DNA of 40,832 bases from a virus. The stretch lies in IMG/VR virus record IMGVR_UViG_3300038660_000044, positions 1 to 40,832 of that record, one strand, 5' to 3'. Positions 22,548 to 29,377 of this stretch are shown piece by piece. Under the pieces are notes generated by a model that had not been told where the DNA came from, did no database searches, and was given only the letters and a program-made list of their open reading frames with translations. The position numbers and the translations under genes are program-made. Position 1 is the stretch's first letter. The number at the start of each line of letters is the position of its first letter.

Positions 22548-23038
22548 TTGTTCATCTCCAGATATTTCTTAACACCCTCAGAAACTCCAAAAACTCTCGC
22601 CCCCCTTTTGGGGGGTTGGGGGGAAGGTTCATTTACTGGTTTATTTACAGAGTTAGTGGGCAAATTTTGCCTACGGTTACTACGTGAATTTGCCGACGGT
22701 GATTGCGAAGTTCTGCCGACGGCAGGATTTGCCGACGGTTTAGCTTCATGTTGTGCAAAATCAGGGTCACACCCCAATATGTAGGCATTGCTGGAATACT
22801 TGCCCGATGCCGCCTGAAACGTCTGAGATACCACCTTCAGCAGCCCCAAACGCTCCAAGATTGTGATCTGGTCATAGACGGACCTAACCGACATTTCACA
22901 GTCGTGTGCCAGCATCTCCTTGCTTGGGAAGCATCCATTGTCGGGGTGGTATCGGTCACATAGGTGCCAAAGCACGACCTTTGCAGCAGGCTTCAACCCG
23001 CGCTGCTTAATGGCCCAATTTGTTGCGTCGTGGCTCAT
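22544..23038 (-). CDS. replication initiator-like protein with N-terminal winged helix
   Basis: This 164-residue protein has an HTH_36-type domain: 'GLKPAAKVVLWHLCDRYH', 'GCFPSKEMLAHDCEMSVRSV' and 'ILERLGLLKVV'. The middle (about 95-130) is a low-complexity Ser/Asn/Arg region encoded by four iteron-like repeats, as in lambda O. It would bind these repeats and recruit the host replisome. A relic of a second allele of its first codons lies at 24229-24300. Confidence 0.8.
   Translation of the reverse strand: MSHDATNWAIKQRGLKPAAKVVLWHLCDRYHPDNGCFPSKEMLAHDCEMSVRSVYDQITILERLGLLKVVSQTFQAASGKYSSNAYILGCDPDFAQHEAKPSANPAVGRTSQSPSANSRSNRRQNLPTNSVNKPVNEPSPQPPKRGARVFGVSEGVKKYLEMNK
22600..22615. other. G/C hairpin (CCCCCC TTTT GGGGGG)
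   Basis: A perfect 6-bp G-C stem with a 4-nt T/A loop lies in the initiator coding region, about 50 bp from the iterons, with a further G-run after it. It may affect melting near the origin or simply encode 'PPKRG'. Confidence 0.4.
22666..22739. repeat. four iterons; putative replication origin
   Basis: The core TGCC(G/T)ACGG occurs at 22668, 22691, 22714 and 22730, in the same orientation, with spacing 23, 23 and 16. Three share the longer form TTTGCC(G/T)ACGGT. Regular spacing of about two helical turns inside an initiator gene is the lambda-type origin design. A/T-rich sequence adjoins at 22630-22670. Confidence 0.7.
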
Positions 23039-23931
23039 TTGTGTTTCTCGTTTTGCTCAACATCAAATGCGCTTGGCTTGATAGTTACATCATAGCCCCT
23101 CCACTGAAACGACATTTCGCCGCGAAGGTGAGCCGGGACGTGCTTAAAACTGCCAGTTTTTGCGCGTCTGATATGTTGCGAAACCCAATGCCTTAGCGCC
23201 GCCCTACGGTCACGATCTTCCGGCTTGTCCCTGTCATTGAATAACTCAAGTATGCCCCTTGGCGTGGTAGGCACAATAACCTTTGGCGAGTTTGGTATAC
23301 TAAACTGCGCGCCCCATTCATATCGCATCGTCAAGGCAATGCTTTGCCCTAATGCGGCCTGTATCCCTACATCATCTTCTCCTGTGTCAGAAAACATCTG
23401 CACAGGAGCCATGCCAGCGCCCCTTACATTTCTGATGAACGCTTCGTTGTATCGCAACCTGCGGCAGCTACGCCACTTCGCTCCATCCCATCCCGCATAT
23501 TCAACCGCAGATAAAAACTCTCCGTCAGGCGCAAGTATACCAGTGTAAAACCCTATATTTTTACGACCTACAAATTTGTATTTTCCTCGCAAATTCGCAC
23601 CATCAACGGTTTGCCAATAATTGAACCGTATTTCACGGCCAAACTCTTTTGATGTGGAGTATGAAAGTTTTCCGATCCTCATAGGCCAGCATATGTCTGG
23701 GCTGTTTACGTCCTCGGGCGCTGAAAATAATGTGTCATTGTCTAAAAGAGGCGAAACCCACATTGGGCCAAAGTCTTTAGGCAGGAACAGGCAGTCAGAA
23801 CGAGAACCTTTGACAGATATAGATCTAGCACGCATTGTCCTGTCGATCATGTCTGAAACCGCATCTTCTGTTACCAGCTTGCGGTGCTCTTTTGGCGGGA
23901 TTTTACCGCCTACTATTTTATGCAGTGTCAT
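23035..23931 (-). CDS. 298-residue early protein, unknown
   Basis: I chose ATG 23931 because the structured leader and a GAAGGG site lie just upstream; the frame continues to 23967 inside that leader. The C-terminal part, 'PRGILELFNDRDKPEDRDRR' followed by 'LRHWVSQHIRR' and 'VPAHLRGEMSFQWRG', looks like a protein seen in other alphaproteobacterial prophages, but I know no function. Its base composition seems more A/T-rich than neighbours. It is the first gene after the paired RNA element A. Confidence 0.75.
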   Translation of the reverse strand: MTLHKIVGGKIPPKEHRKLVTEDAVSDMIDRTMRARSISVKGSRSDCLFLPKDFGPMWVSPLLDNDTLFSAPEDVNSPDICWPMRIGKLSYSTSKEFGREIRFNYWQTVDGANLRGKYKFVGRKNIGFYTGILAPDGEFLSAVEYAGWDGAKWRSCRRLRYNEAFIRNVRGAGMAPVQMFSDTGEDDVGIQAALGQSIALTMRYEWGAQFSIPNSPKVIVPTTPRGILELFNDRDKPEDRDRRAALRHWVSQHIRRAKTGSFKHVPAHLRGEMSFQWRGYDVTIKPSAFDVEQNEKHK

Positions 23932-23934
23932 TTT

Positions 23935-24073
23935 CAGCCCTTCATGTATGGGCTGTGCCTTGCGCATTATTGCGCGGTATGTTACCTATGGCACAGCGTC
24001 TGAACACCGCTACCCTACCTCCTCCCGAGGTAAACGTCAAGCCCTGCCGTGAGTTATCCGGCAGGGCTTTTTT
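23935..24073 (+). ncRNA. structured intergenic element A (candidate small RNA)
   Basis: On the plus strand there are four hairpins in order. CAGCCC/GGGCTG (23935-23940 with 23950-23955, loop TTCATGTAT). GCGCA/TGCGC (23962-23966 with 23971-23975). AGCG/CGCT (23995-23998 with 24008-24011, loop TCTGAACAC). A 10-bp intrinsic terminator AGCCCTGCCG/CGGCAGGGCT (24040-24068) followed by six T. It is homologous to element B at 27217-27354. On the minus strand the same DNA is the leader of the gene starting at 23931. Either strand could be the functional RNA; the T-tract favours plus. Confidence 0.5.
24040..24073 (+). terminator. intrinsic terminator (plus strand)
   Basis: Perfect 10-bp GC-rich stem, 9-nt loop and a T-tract at 24068-24073 on the plus strand. 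All genes nearby are on the minus strand. The stop codon of the nuclease remnant (24072-24074) overlaps the T-tract. Confidence 0.8.
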
Positions 24074-24228
24074 ATCTTAACCCCTTCACCATACGCGCAA
24101 ACGCGGTAGCATCCTCTATCGTGCGCATGATGGTATGATCGCCACGCCATGTCTCCAAGAACGTCTCCTGCGGCCCTGTCAGCTTGCCCTCGGTCGTCTT
24201 TATCTCGACAAGGTACGAGCGGCCCCCC
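24072..24228 (-). pseudogene. C-terminal remnant of a VRR-NUC-like nuclease
   Basis: The minus strand encodes a C-terminal piece: 'GRSYLVEIKTTEGKLTG', 'PQETFLETWRGDHTIMR', 'TIEDATAFARMVKGLR', then a TAA stop. It carries the E-x-K catalytic motif and the Q-x-x-F-x-x-x-W element of VRR-NUC/Holliday-type nucleases. There is no start codon: upstream in frame are stop codons and a run of seven G. It is the truncated end of a gene brought in by recombination. Confidence 0.75.
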
Positions 24229-24300
24229 CTAGCCTATCAGTGCATCGGCAGGCTTCAATCCGCGCTGCTTAATGGCCCAATTTGTTGCATCATGGCTCAT
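24229..24300 (-). pseudogene. 23-residue relic of a second initiator allele
   Basis: ATG at 24300 (ATGA overlap with the gene upstream) starts 'MSHDATNWAIKQRGLKPA', identical in protein to the initiator at 23038, then diverges to 'DALIG' and a stop at 24229. Over 53 bp (24248-24300 against 22986-23038) only three bases differ, and all three are silent third-position changes. This means the copy came from a diverged but functional relative. Confidence 0.8.
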
Positions 24301-24596
24301 GGCACACCTGCCAGTCTTTTTAGCCTTCTATGAGACCAATAAACCATGCCATTCTTGCCCCAGTTTTCGTGCCTGTGGTTCTCAACACCGCACAATTCTG
24401 AAATGTCATTCCCAAACAAACCCGTAGGGCAATCATCGGGGCATCCATGCTTCAGGTCTCGCAGCGTCTTGGCGAGTTGCGCCGCCCCTCTCTCTGTTAG
24501 GGCAGCGCGCTTGTGTTTCTTGCGGTAGGCTATGAAGCTATCAACAGCATCGGCGTCTGCGTGGTGGCTCAGTATGTCGGCAGGGGTTTCAATCAT
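24297..24596 (-). CDS. small early protein, unknown
   Basis: This 99-residue protein is basic at residues 20-45 ('FIAYRKKHKRAALTERGAAQ') and has a Cys/His-rich middle ('HGCPDDCPTGLFG', 'CGVENHRHENW') that could bind metal. ATG 24596 overlaps the preceding 53-residue gene by 8 bases. Family not recognised. Confidence 0.7.
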   Translation of the reverse strand: MIETPADILSHHADADAVDSFIAYRKKHKRAALTERGAAQLAKTLRDLKHGCPDDCPTGLFGNDISELCGVENHRHENWGKNGMVYWSHRRLKRLAGVP

Positions 24597-24750
24597 CCCG
24601 AAGCGCCCACTTGATAAGCTGCACCGCGTACTGCGGATCAGTCATAACGACCTTGCCCGCATCCTCTGCGCTTGCCTTCGATTCCTTGAATTTCTCATAG
24701 TCTGCGGCTGGTATTGCAAGCCGCATGTGCTTGCGCCCATCATTTGCCAT
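24589..24750 (-). CDS. 53-residue protein, unknown
   Basis: ATG at 24750 overlaps the end of the ParB-like gene, and the stop overlaps the start of the next gene, so it is in a coupled chain. The start 'MANDGRKHMRLAIPAADYEK' has a basic strand then a helix, and the C-terminal helix is 'YAVQLIKWALRDD'. This could be a small ribbon-helix-helix-type DNA binder, but that is a guess. Confidence 0.6.
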   Translation of the reverse strand: MANDGRKHMRLAIPAADYEKFKESKASAEDAGKVVMTDPQYAVQLIKWALRDD

Positions 24751-25546
24751 TGAAAATCCCCATTGTCATAAAATTATCACTAGGAACACGAAGAATTTTA
24801 ATGTCTGTTCCTTTCTGATACGCGTGGAAGGCACGCAGCAACACCCTGTAAGCCTTTACACGATCTGGGCCACCACGGTTCGCCCCATGTGTAATCATGT
24901 AGTTTCTAGCTCGTATAATTACCGCATCATTTCCGCCCTCCGGCATACCAGAGGTCAATATACGACAAATTTTGTCCACCAAATTGATAGGCATGTTGCA
25001 ATACGTGGTTGCAACAGCAGCCCTTGTTATGCTGCTTTTCAGACCGTTACCCGCAAGCCCAGTTAAAGAACTTGATGAATAGTTTATTGCATCCGAAATG
25101 CACTCAATTGCGTCTGCTGTTTCTTTTACGGTCATTGTTCCAATGCTTCCGACTTCTGCCTGCCTAATCAATTTGACAATAGCTACAGCATGTTGATGAT
25201 ATTTTTCTAAGGATACCAGACCGCCAATCTTTATCGCATCAGAAACAGACCTTGCGCGGCCTTGGTCAATTACACTGCCATCTGTCTTGCTAAGCCCAGT
25301 CGCGACAAACATTTCCACTTCGACTCCTGCGCGCACAACCGCCGAAAGTCTGTGCTGGCCATCTGCCAAAATTCCGCCATCATAAAACGCAATTACGTTT
25401 TGATGTATATCTCTCCAGTTTCCAGCCTTCATATCCGAAGAATACTTATTGACCGTATGTTGTGAAATATTCCTGTTGCTCAGATTTGATAGGTCCAACC
25501 ACTCCTGAGCCATAGCAGGAGTGACATTTACTTTTTCGATTTCCAT
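24740..25546 (-). CDS. ParB/Srx-fold protein with DGQHRL motif
   Basis: This 268-residue protein has an N-terminal ParB/sulfiredoxin-like segment: 'YSSDMKAGNWRDIHQNVIAF', then 'YDGGILADGQHRLSAVVRAG', then 'VEMFVATGL'. The DGQHRL loop is typical of the ParB N-terminal (nucleotide-binding) superfamily, also seen in DndB-like proteins. The C-terminal half is helical. It may bind DNA or act on nucleotides. It has its own promoter (25584-25612) and appears A/T-richer than the structural genes. Confidence 0.72.
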   Translation of the reverse strand: MEIEKVNVTPAMAQEWLDLSNLSNRNISQHTVNKYSSDMKAGNWRDIHQNVIAFYDGGILADGQHRLSAVVRAGVEVEMFVATGLSKTDGSVIDQGRARSVSDAIKIGGLVSLEKYHQHAVAIVKLIRQAEVGSIGTMTVKETADAIECISDAINYSSSSLTGLAGNGLKSSITRAAVATTYCNMPINLVDKICRILTSGMPEGGNDAVIIRARNYMITHGANRGGPDRVKAYRVLLRAFHAYQKGTDIKILRVPSDNFMTMGIFNGK

Positions 25547-25583
25547 GATATAAATCCTTTATGGGTTGCTTGGTCGCACCCTT

Positions 25584-25612
25584 ACTATCAATTAGCGCCG
25601 CGCACTTGTCAA
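25584..25612 (-). promoter_or_regulatory. sigma70-type promoter upstream of the DGQHRL gene
   Basis: On the minus strand TTGACA (25607-25612, perfect -35) and GATAGT (25584-25589) are 17 bases apart. The -35 box lies in the loop of the plus-strand terminator hairpin at 25594-25625, so promoter and terminator overlap. Transcription would start near 25577. Confidence 0.7.
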
Positions 25613-25630
25613 CAGTCGCGGCGCTTTTTT
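25594..25630 (+). terminator. intrinsic terminator (plus strand)
   Basis: AGCGCCGCG (25594-25602) pairs with CGCGGCGCT (25617-25625), followed by six T on the plus strand. A smaller hairpin AATCC/GGGTT (25553-25567, one U-G pair only on the plus strand) precedes it, giving a short element similar in plan to A and B. Confidence 0.75.
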
Positions 25631-26045
25631 ATTGGCGATTGCCCTTTATTTTATGACTGGCATTTGCTTTAGACATAGCCCGACACCCGTTACTGCCCCC
25701 GATATACAGAGCAGCACCTAACCCTCCTGATCTGTATCCATGCGATGCCTTTTATCGGTGGCCAGCCGCTGCCCGGTGTGATTGCTCTAGTACACCTACC
25801 GCAACGCGCGGCACCTATCGGGGTTTATGTTTCGCATTTCGCGCGCCGCCTAGTTAGGACCGGATGGCGCAGGGACGGGTGATGGCCCCAGATCATATCC
25901 CATTGCTTAGAGCGCATAGGGCAAAGCTGCCTCGGTTTATTGTAAACCGTCAAAAATCAGGAGGGGTTCTTGTTGCAATTCGCCCGTGTAAACGGTATAT
26001 TTGCGTCAGATGCGCGATGACCCGTCCAAAGGTCGCGTGTCTCAA
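25631..26045. other. gene-poor interval
   Basis: About 415 bp without a convincing gene. A plus-strand frame 25864-26091 (75 residues, basic, Arg/Cys rich) has no clear ribosome site and ends inside a terminator hairpin, so I do not call it. No tRNA or repeat was recognised. It could hold a small RNA ending at the 26046-26089 terminator. Confidence 0.4.
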
Positions 26046-26089
26046 GGCGGCGCATGATCTTGAATGGTCGCGCCGCCGCTTTCTTTCTT
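26046..26089 (+). terminator. intrinsic terminator (plus strand)
   Basis: GGCGGCGC (26046-26053) pairs with GCGCCGCC (26070-26077), followed by the T-rich tail GCTTTCTTTCTT on the plus strand. It lies just after the stop of the minus-strand gene 26096-26551 and is a third plus-oriented terminator in a minus-coded region. Confidence 0.6.
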
Positions 26090-26095
26090 AGAGCA

Positions 26096-26551
26096 TCAAT
26101 TCTGCGCAGTCAACTGAACACTGCCATCCCCATTTTCTTTGCGCTGTAGAATGTAAGCCCTGATTTCCTTGGCGTGCTTGCGCAGCCCCCTGGCTTGCTT
26201 GCCAAACTCATCGGCGCGGGCCTCCAGTTCCTCATCAGTGCAAAACTGAATAGGGACAAGCAAGTGATCCCCATTGCGGTGAATGGGATATGCCGTCTTG
26301 AGTTGCTCAAAACCTTCCATCAGCGGCGTGTCGGCTTCTGGCGTATCGTACTTATTCACCGCCGCTTTCACCATTCCGTTGATCGTCTCGCGCGCGCAGA
26401 TGATGTAAAAGTCAGCGTCAGCGCCTTCAATTTCTGCATGGTCGCTAATCACGCGCGCCGTGAAGAAATCAACGTGACCGATTGCGCCGCTTTCAACGGT
26501 ATCTTGCACCAGCTTGCGAATATCGGCCTTGATCTGCTTTATGTCTTTCAT
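26096..26551 (-). CDS. conserved early protein, unknown
   Basis: This 151-residue protein is mainly helical: 'MKDIKQIKADIRKLVQDTV' at the start and 'CTDEELEARADEFGKQARGL' near the end, with a central 'ETINGMVKAAVNKYD'. The style is common in alphaproteobacterial phages, but I know no function. An AAGGAT site precedes ATG 26551. It follows the 219-residue gene with a 2-base gap. Confidence 0.7.
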   Translation of the reverse strand: MKDIKQIKADIRKLVQDTVESGAIGHVDFFTARVISDHAEIEGADADFYIICARETINGMVKAAVNKYDTPEADTPLMEGFEQLKTAYPIHRNGDHLLVPIQFCTDEELEARADEFGKQARGLRKHAKEIRAYILQRKENGDGSVQLTAQN

Positions 26552-26553
26552 GG

Positions 26554-27213
26554 TTAAATCCTTGTTGCGATTTTGTCTGTTACAGCATCAATGCGATTGA
26601 TTGCGGCCCGCATCCGTTGCCGCTCCTTGTCGTTGAGCGTTGGCAATATCAGATCGTGACTTTGCCGCTCCAACTCTTTCGCCGCTTCCTCGAAGTCAGC
26701 AACATAATGCAGCGCGCGGTTAAATTCGTGAGGGTCACGGCCTTCCAGATCGACAATGTTTTCGCGCTTCTTTGTGCCCTGTGCCGCAAGCTGTGAAAGG
26801 GTAGGCGGGTTGTCGCTTTCAACTTGTGATTCAAAAACATCGGAAGGGATATTACCTATTCTAGCCATTTGCATTTGCTGATGCTTAGACATTCCGGCAT
26901 CACGGGCGGCTGATTCTCGGCTGAATTGAGTATGCCCACCCTCACCTAATTCAGGCTTTGGCCCCGGCTTTCCCGGCTCAATCTGATTGTACAATTCAGA
27001 CGCGCGCCGTATTGCACGCGCCCTGATACGCTGCGCCATCCGTTCAAGCTCTTGGTCTTGAGATTGCCGCGCATAGCTTGCAAGAGCGGCGGCTTTGTCT
27101 GCCCAGTCTTTGCACTCATCAACTTGACTGCACTGCGAAAGCGCAATCTGAGCATTCTGATAGGTCTGCGGCAATGATGCGCCCGACACTGATATGTTAG
27201 CTGGTAAATTCAT
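26554..27213 (-). CDS. partition/ParB-like helical DNA-binding protein
   Basis: This 219-residue protein opens with 'QVDECKDWADKAAALASYAR' and 'RMAQRIRARAIRRASELYNQ', a pattern common in phage and plasmid proteins next to ParB-type HTH segments. Residues about 100-125 ('SRESAARDAGMSKHQQMQMA') form a helix-turn-helix. The C-terminal third is helical. It probably binds DNA. Its leader is structured element B, with the ribosome site inside a hairpin. Confidence 0.65.
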   Translation of the reverse strand: MNLPANISVSGASLPQTYQNAQIALSQCSQVDECKDWADKAAALASYARQSQDQELERMAQRIRARAIRRASELYNQIEPGKPGPKPELGEGGHTQFSRESAARDAGMSKHQQMQMARIGNIPSDVFESQVESDNPPTLSQLAAQGTKKRENIVDLEGRDPHEFNRALHYVADFEEAAKELERQSHDLILPTLNDKERQRMRAAINRIDAVTDKIATRI

Positions 27214-27216
27214 TTT

Positions 27217-27354
27217 TAGCCCTTCATGTTTGGGCTACACCTTGCGCGGATTGCCCGCTTAATGGTATACAAGATATAGCGCGTGAACACCGCTATCTTG
27301 CGCCATAACCGGCAAAAGAGCAAGCCCTGCCCGTTAAATCAGGCGGGGCTTTTT
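27217..27354 (+). ncRNA. structured intergenic element B (candidate small RNA, homologous to A)
   Basis: The plus strand carries the same order of hairpins as element A. TAGCCC/GGGCTA (27217-27222 with 27232-27237, loop TTCATGTTT). GCGG/CCGC (27246-27249 with 27255-27258). A bulged 10-bp stem (27270-27281 with 27291-27300, loop CGTGAACAC). A terminator (27323-27350) with five T. The closing pair of the first stem is C-G in A and T-A in B, a covariation. A U-G pair in the terminator exists only on the plus strand. Length (138) equals that of A (139). Confidence 0.5.
27323..27354 (+). terminator. intrinsic terminator (plus strand)
   Basis: AGCCCTGCC (27323-27331) pairs with GGCGGGGCT (27342-27350) including one U-G pair, followed by TTTTT. 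No plus-strand gene precedes it, which supports a short RNA or protection against antisense transcription. Confidence 0.7.
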
Positions 27355-27518
27355 CGCGGAAACATATGCGCAAGCTGGCCCGATGCGCGCAATTCCTGCA
27401 ACTCATAGCGAACCCCAGAAAGCGGTATCCGGTACATCACCGCAATATCCTCAACGCCATATTCGGCGGCGATCTGCTCGCGCACAATGCAGGCGCGGGT
27501 GGCTGTGGTCATAGTCAT
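27339..27518 (-). CDS. 59-residue HTH protein
   Basis: ATG 27518 overlaps the stop of the VRR-NUC-like gene as ATGA; the longer frame to 27575 would overlap it more. 'YGVEDIAVMYRIPLSGVRYE' fits a helix-turn-helix, followed by 'LQELRASGQLAHMF'. The 3' end overlaps the terminator of element B. Function unknown. Confidence 0.65.
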   Translation of the reverse strand: MTMTTATRACIVREQIAAEYGVEDIAVMYRIPLSGVRYELQELRASGQLAHMFPRKSPA

Positions 27519-27859
27519 GGCCTTGGCCCCTCTGCAAAAATACACGGGGCGAAAGTTGGCAAGCCGCGCATCCACTTTGCAAGCTGTGTCGCCTCATCAA
27601 TGTCTTTGACCGTATAAACGTACCCTCCCCAAGCCTCATGCCATTCTACTTGACCCTCCGTTCTTCCGTCTGGCGGAAACCGCTTTAGCTTCTCGGGCCC
27701 AATAACTTCAACGGGGAAGGTATACCCGCTTCGAGACACAATAAGATCAGGAACGCCTTTCTTGCCAACCGCGCTAAGATCTTGAACTGTTATCCCGTAA
27801 GATTTGAATATGGTTATAATTTCTTTTTGGTTGCTATCAACTTTTGCGGCATATTTCAA
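27515..27859 (-). CDS. VRR-NUC-like nuclease with altered active site
   Basis: This 114-residue protein has the start 'MKYAAKVDSNQKEIITIFKS', 'LSAVGKKGVPDLIV' (Pro37-Asp38) and 'TEGQVEWHEAWGGYVYTV', matching VRR-NUC/phage Holliday-type nucleases. The usual E-x-K catalytic triplet reads Glu51-Val-Ile, so the Lys is replaced. It may be inactive or use another residue. The remnant at 24072-24228 retains E-x-K. ATG overlaps the upstream stop as ATGA. Confidence 0.72.
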   Translation of the reverse strand: MKYAAKVDSNQKEIITIFKSYGITVQDLSAVGKKGVPDLIVSRSGYTFPVEVIGPEKLKRFPPDGRTEGQVEWHEAWGGYVYTVKDIDEATQLAKWMRGLPTFAPCIFAEGPRP

Positions 27860-28239
27860 AACTCAATCCCCATATGTGAAAGTGCCGCGCGCGTTGTCTG
27901 GATATGCGCGTAGTCCGGCCCGTACCGCCGCGCAAACTCGCCATGATTGCGATGGAACATATCATGGCACCCCCGGCAAAGCGGTATGGCGTCTAAGTCT
28001 GCCGATCTGTCAGAAATGCCGCCAAAGTAGCGATACACTGACACGTCAGCGGGTGGCCTGTCCATGCAATGATGCCCGTCAGACGGCCCAGCAGCGCCAC
28101 AACAGCAGCACGGTAGCGACTTGACGCCAGCGAAGTACACGGCGTCCTCTAGCGGCCCTGTGGCGCTCTTGCGAGTGCGTGGCTTGCTGGCCTTGCGCTT
28201 CATTGGCTTGCGGGTGCTGGTAAAGCTGGTGCGCTTCAT
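27856..28239 (-). CDS. HNH-type recombination endonuclease
   Basis: This 127-residue protein has a basic N-terminus, then 'LPCCCCGAAG' (Cys44-47), the His56-His57 pair in 'DGHHCMD', and 'IPLCRGCHDMFHRN' (Cys88, Cys91, His92, His96). This is the zinc-ribbon HNH layout seen in DUF968/NinG-like phage recombination proteins. It lies between NinB-like and VRR-NUC-like genes, so a role in branch resolution is likely. Confidence 0.8.
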   Translation of the reverse strand: MKRTSFTSTRKPMKRKASKPRTRKSATGPLEDAVYFAGVKSLPCCCCGAAGPSDGHHCMDRPPADVSVYRYFGGISDRSADLDAIPLCRGCHDMFHRNHGEFARRYGPDYAHIQTTRAALSHMGIEF

Positions 28240-28679
28240 CTTTGCTCCATTCCGCGCAATTCAGGATCGGTCAGGAAAACACCCTGCTCCGCATAGTCAA
28301 TTTTCATCGCGTCCATGTACTCCGTCAATTCCTTTACCGTCATGCCGCTGGATATGTTGAGCGTGCCGCTGGCGAGATATTTGCATTGCTGGTCATAGGT
28401 CAGCTTTTCGCCAGTCTGCTTCCAAACCCATGCGAATTGCTCATTCCGGCGCTTGATCGGCAGGCCGTGCTTATGATGGCACTGGCCCTTGATCTGTGCC
28501 GCCGTCATGTCTCCGAAGTGCCGCGCAACCTCGCCGAACCACTTATGCAAAAGTGCGTTTTGCGAAAGGGACCGCGCGTCACCATCTCCAACGGTCAGCG
28601 AGAAGGGCAGGGGCAGGCCGGCTAGCATTTGTGCCAGCCGTTCTGCGTGCTCCTTGGTGACTGCGCGATAAGGCTTCAT
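28236..28679 (-). CDS. NinB/Orf-like recombination mediator
   Basis: This 147-residue protein contains 'ARSLSQNALLHKWFGEVARH' and 'TAAQIKGQCHHKHGLPI', matching the NinB (lambda Orf) family, which loads annealing proteins onto SSB-coated single strands. ATG 28679 overlaps the previous stop as TGATG. It pairs naturally with the ERF protein encoded upstream. Confidence 0.82.
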   Translation of the reverse strand: MKPYRAVTKEHAERLAQMLAGLPLPFSLTVGDGDARSLSQNALLHKWFGEVARHFGDMTAAQIKGQCHHKHGLPIKRRNEQFAWVWKQTGEKLTYDQQCKYLASGTLNISSGMTVKELTEYMDAMKIDYAEQGVFLTDPELRGMEQR

Positions 28680-29377
28680 CAATATGCCTCTTTGTCTTGC
28701 CAGACGCGCACGCCGTCGATGGTCTTTGCCTTGTGGTTGCGCTTAACATAGTCCTGGATAAACGCGGTCATAGCATCGCGGTCCTGCGCAGCAATCCAAT
28801 GCAACGCCTTCTTGTGGTCCTCGATCTCATACCGCGTAACCTTGCGCATCCCTTTGACGTTATCGGCCTTTGCATCCCGCGCAGCCTTCTCTGCGTCAAG
28901 CGCCGCCTGCTGTGCCGCCTGAGCCTCACGTTGCGCCTCAAGGTTAGAAGCATCAGCCTTGCGCGCCTTTTCCTCGGCCTCACGGCGCAGGCGGTTGGTT
29001 TCCTCCCATGCGGCCTTCTCGGCAGCGGCTTTTTCAGCAGCCAGCTTGCGCTTGAACACGTCAACAGTCGCAACCAGGCATCCTTCGATGCGCTTGGCGT
29101 CCTCAATCGTCGGCTTCCATCGGTTGCGCTCTGCTACCAGAATATCGTTGAGCGGCTTGGTCGCGTCCTTTTGTCCCCTCTCCAGATCAAGACGCCATTG
29201 GCGCATGGCACCCCGAAGGGCGTCCACCTCCTTCATTTGCGCTTCATTCTCTACGGGTGCGCCGTCCGTCCAGTTTTCCGCCTCTTCGCGGTCGGTCGTA
29301 TAAACCTCTGTGATGGTGTCAATCGGATCTGGCGGGCTGTTGTCACCGATGACTGCGCGGGTGTTTGTATCGCTCAT
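28679..29377 (-). CDS. coiled-coil protein of the recombination module
   Basis: This 232-residue protein begins 'MSDTNTRAVIGDNSPPDPID' and contains a long Ala/Glu/Lys/Arg coiled coil (about 105-175), ending with 'DGVRVWQDKEAY'. Proteins of this design commonly lie beside phage annealing proteins, but the function is not known. It overlaps the ERF stop by one base. Confidence 0.72.
   Translation of the reverse strand: MSDTNTRAVIGDNSPPDPIDTITEVYTTDREEAENWTDGAPVENEAQMKEVDALRGAMRQWRLDLERGQKDATKPLNDILVAERNRWKPTIEDAKRIEGCLVATVDVFKRKLAAEKAAAEKAAWEETNRLRREAEEKARKADASNLEAQREAQAAQQAALDAEKAARDAKADNVKGMRKVTRYEIEDHKKALHWIAAQDRDAMTAFIQDYVKRNHKAKTIDGVRVWQDKEAY

Noticed and set aside
23932-23967. Longer N-terminus of the 298-residue protein (ATG 23967)
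   Set aside because: It lies within the conserved hairpins of element A; the equivalent stretch in element B is closed by a stop codon, and ATG 23931 has the ribosome site.
25864-26091. Plus-strand 75-residue frame
   Set aside because: No ribosome site, odd Arg/Cys composition, and its 3' end is a terminator hairpin; more likely chance frame or part of a non-coding transcript.
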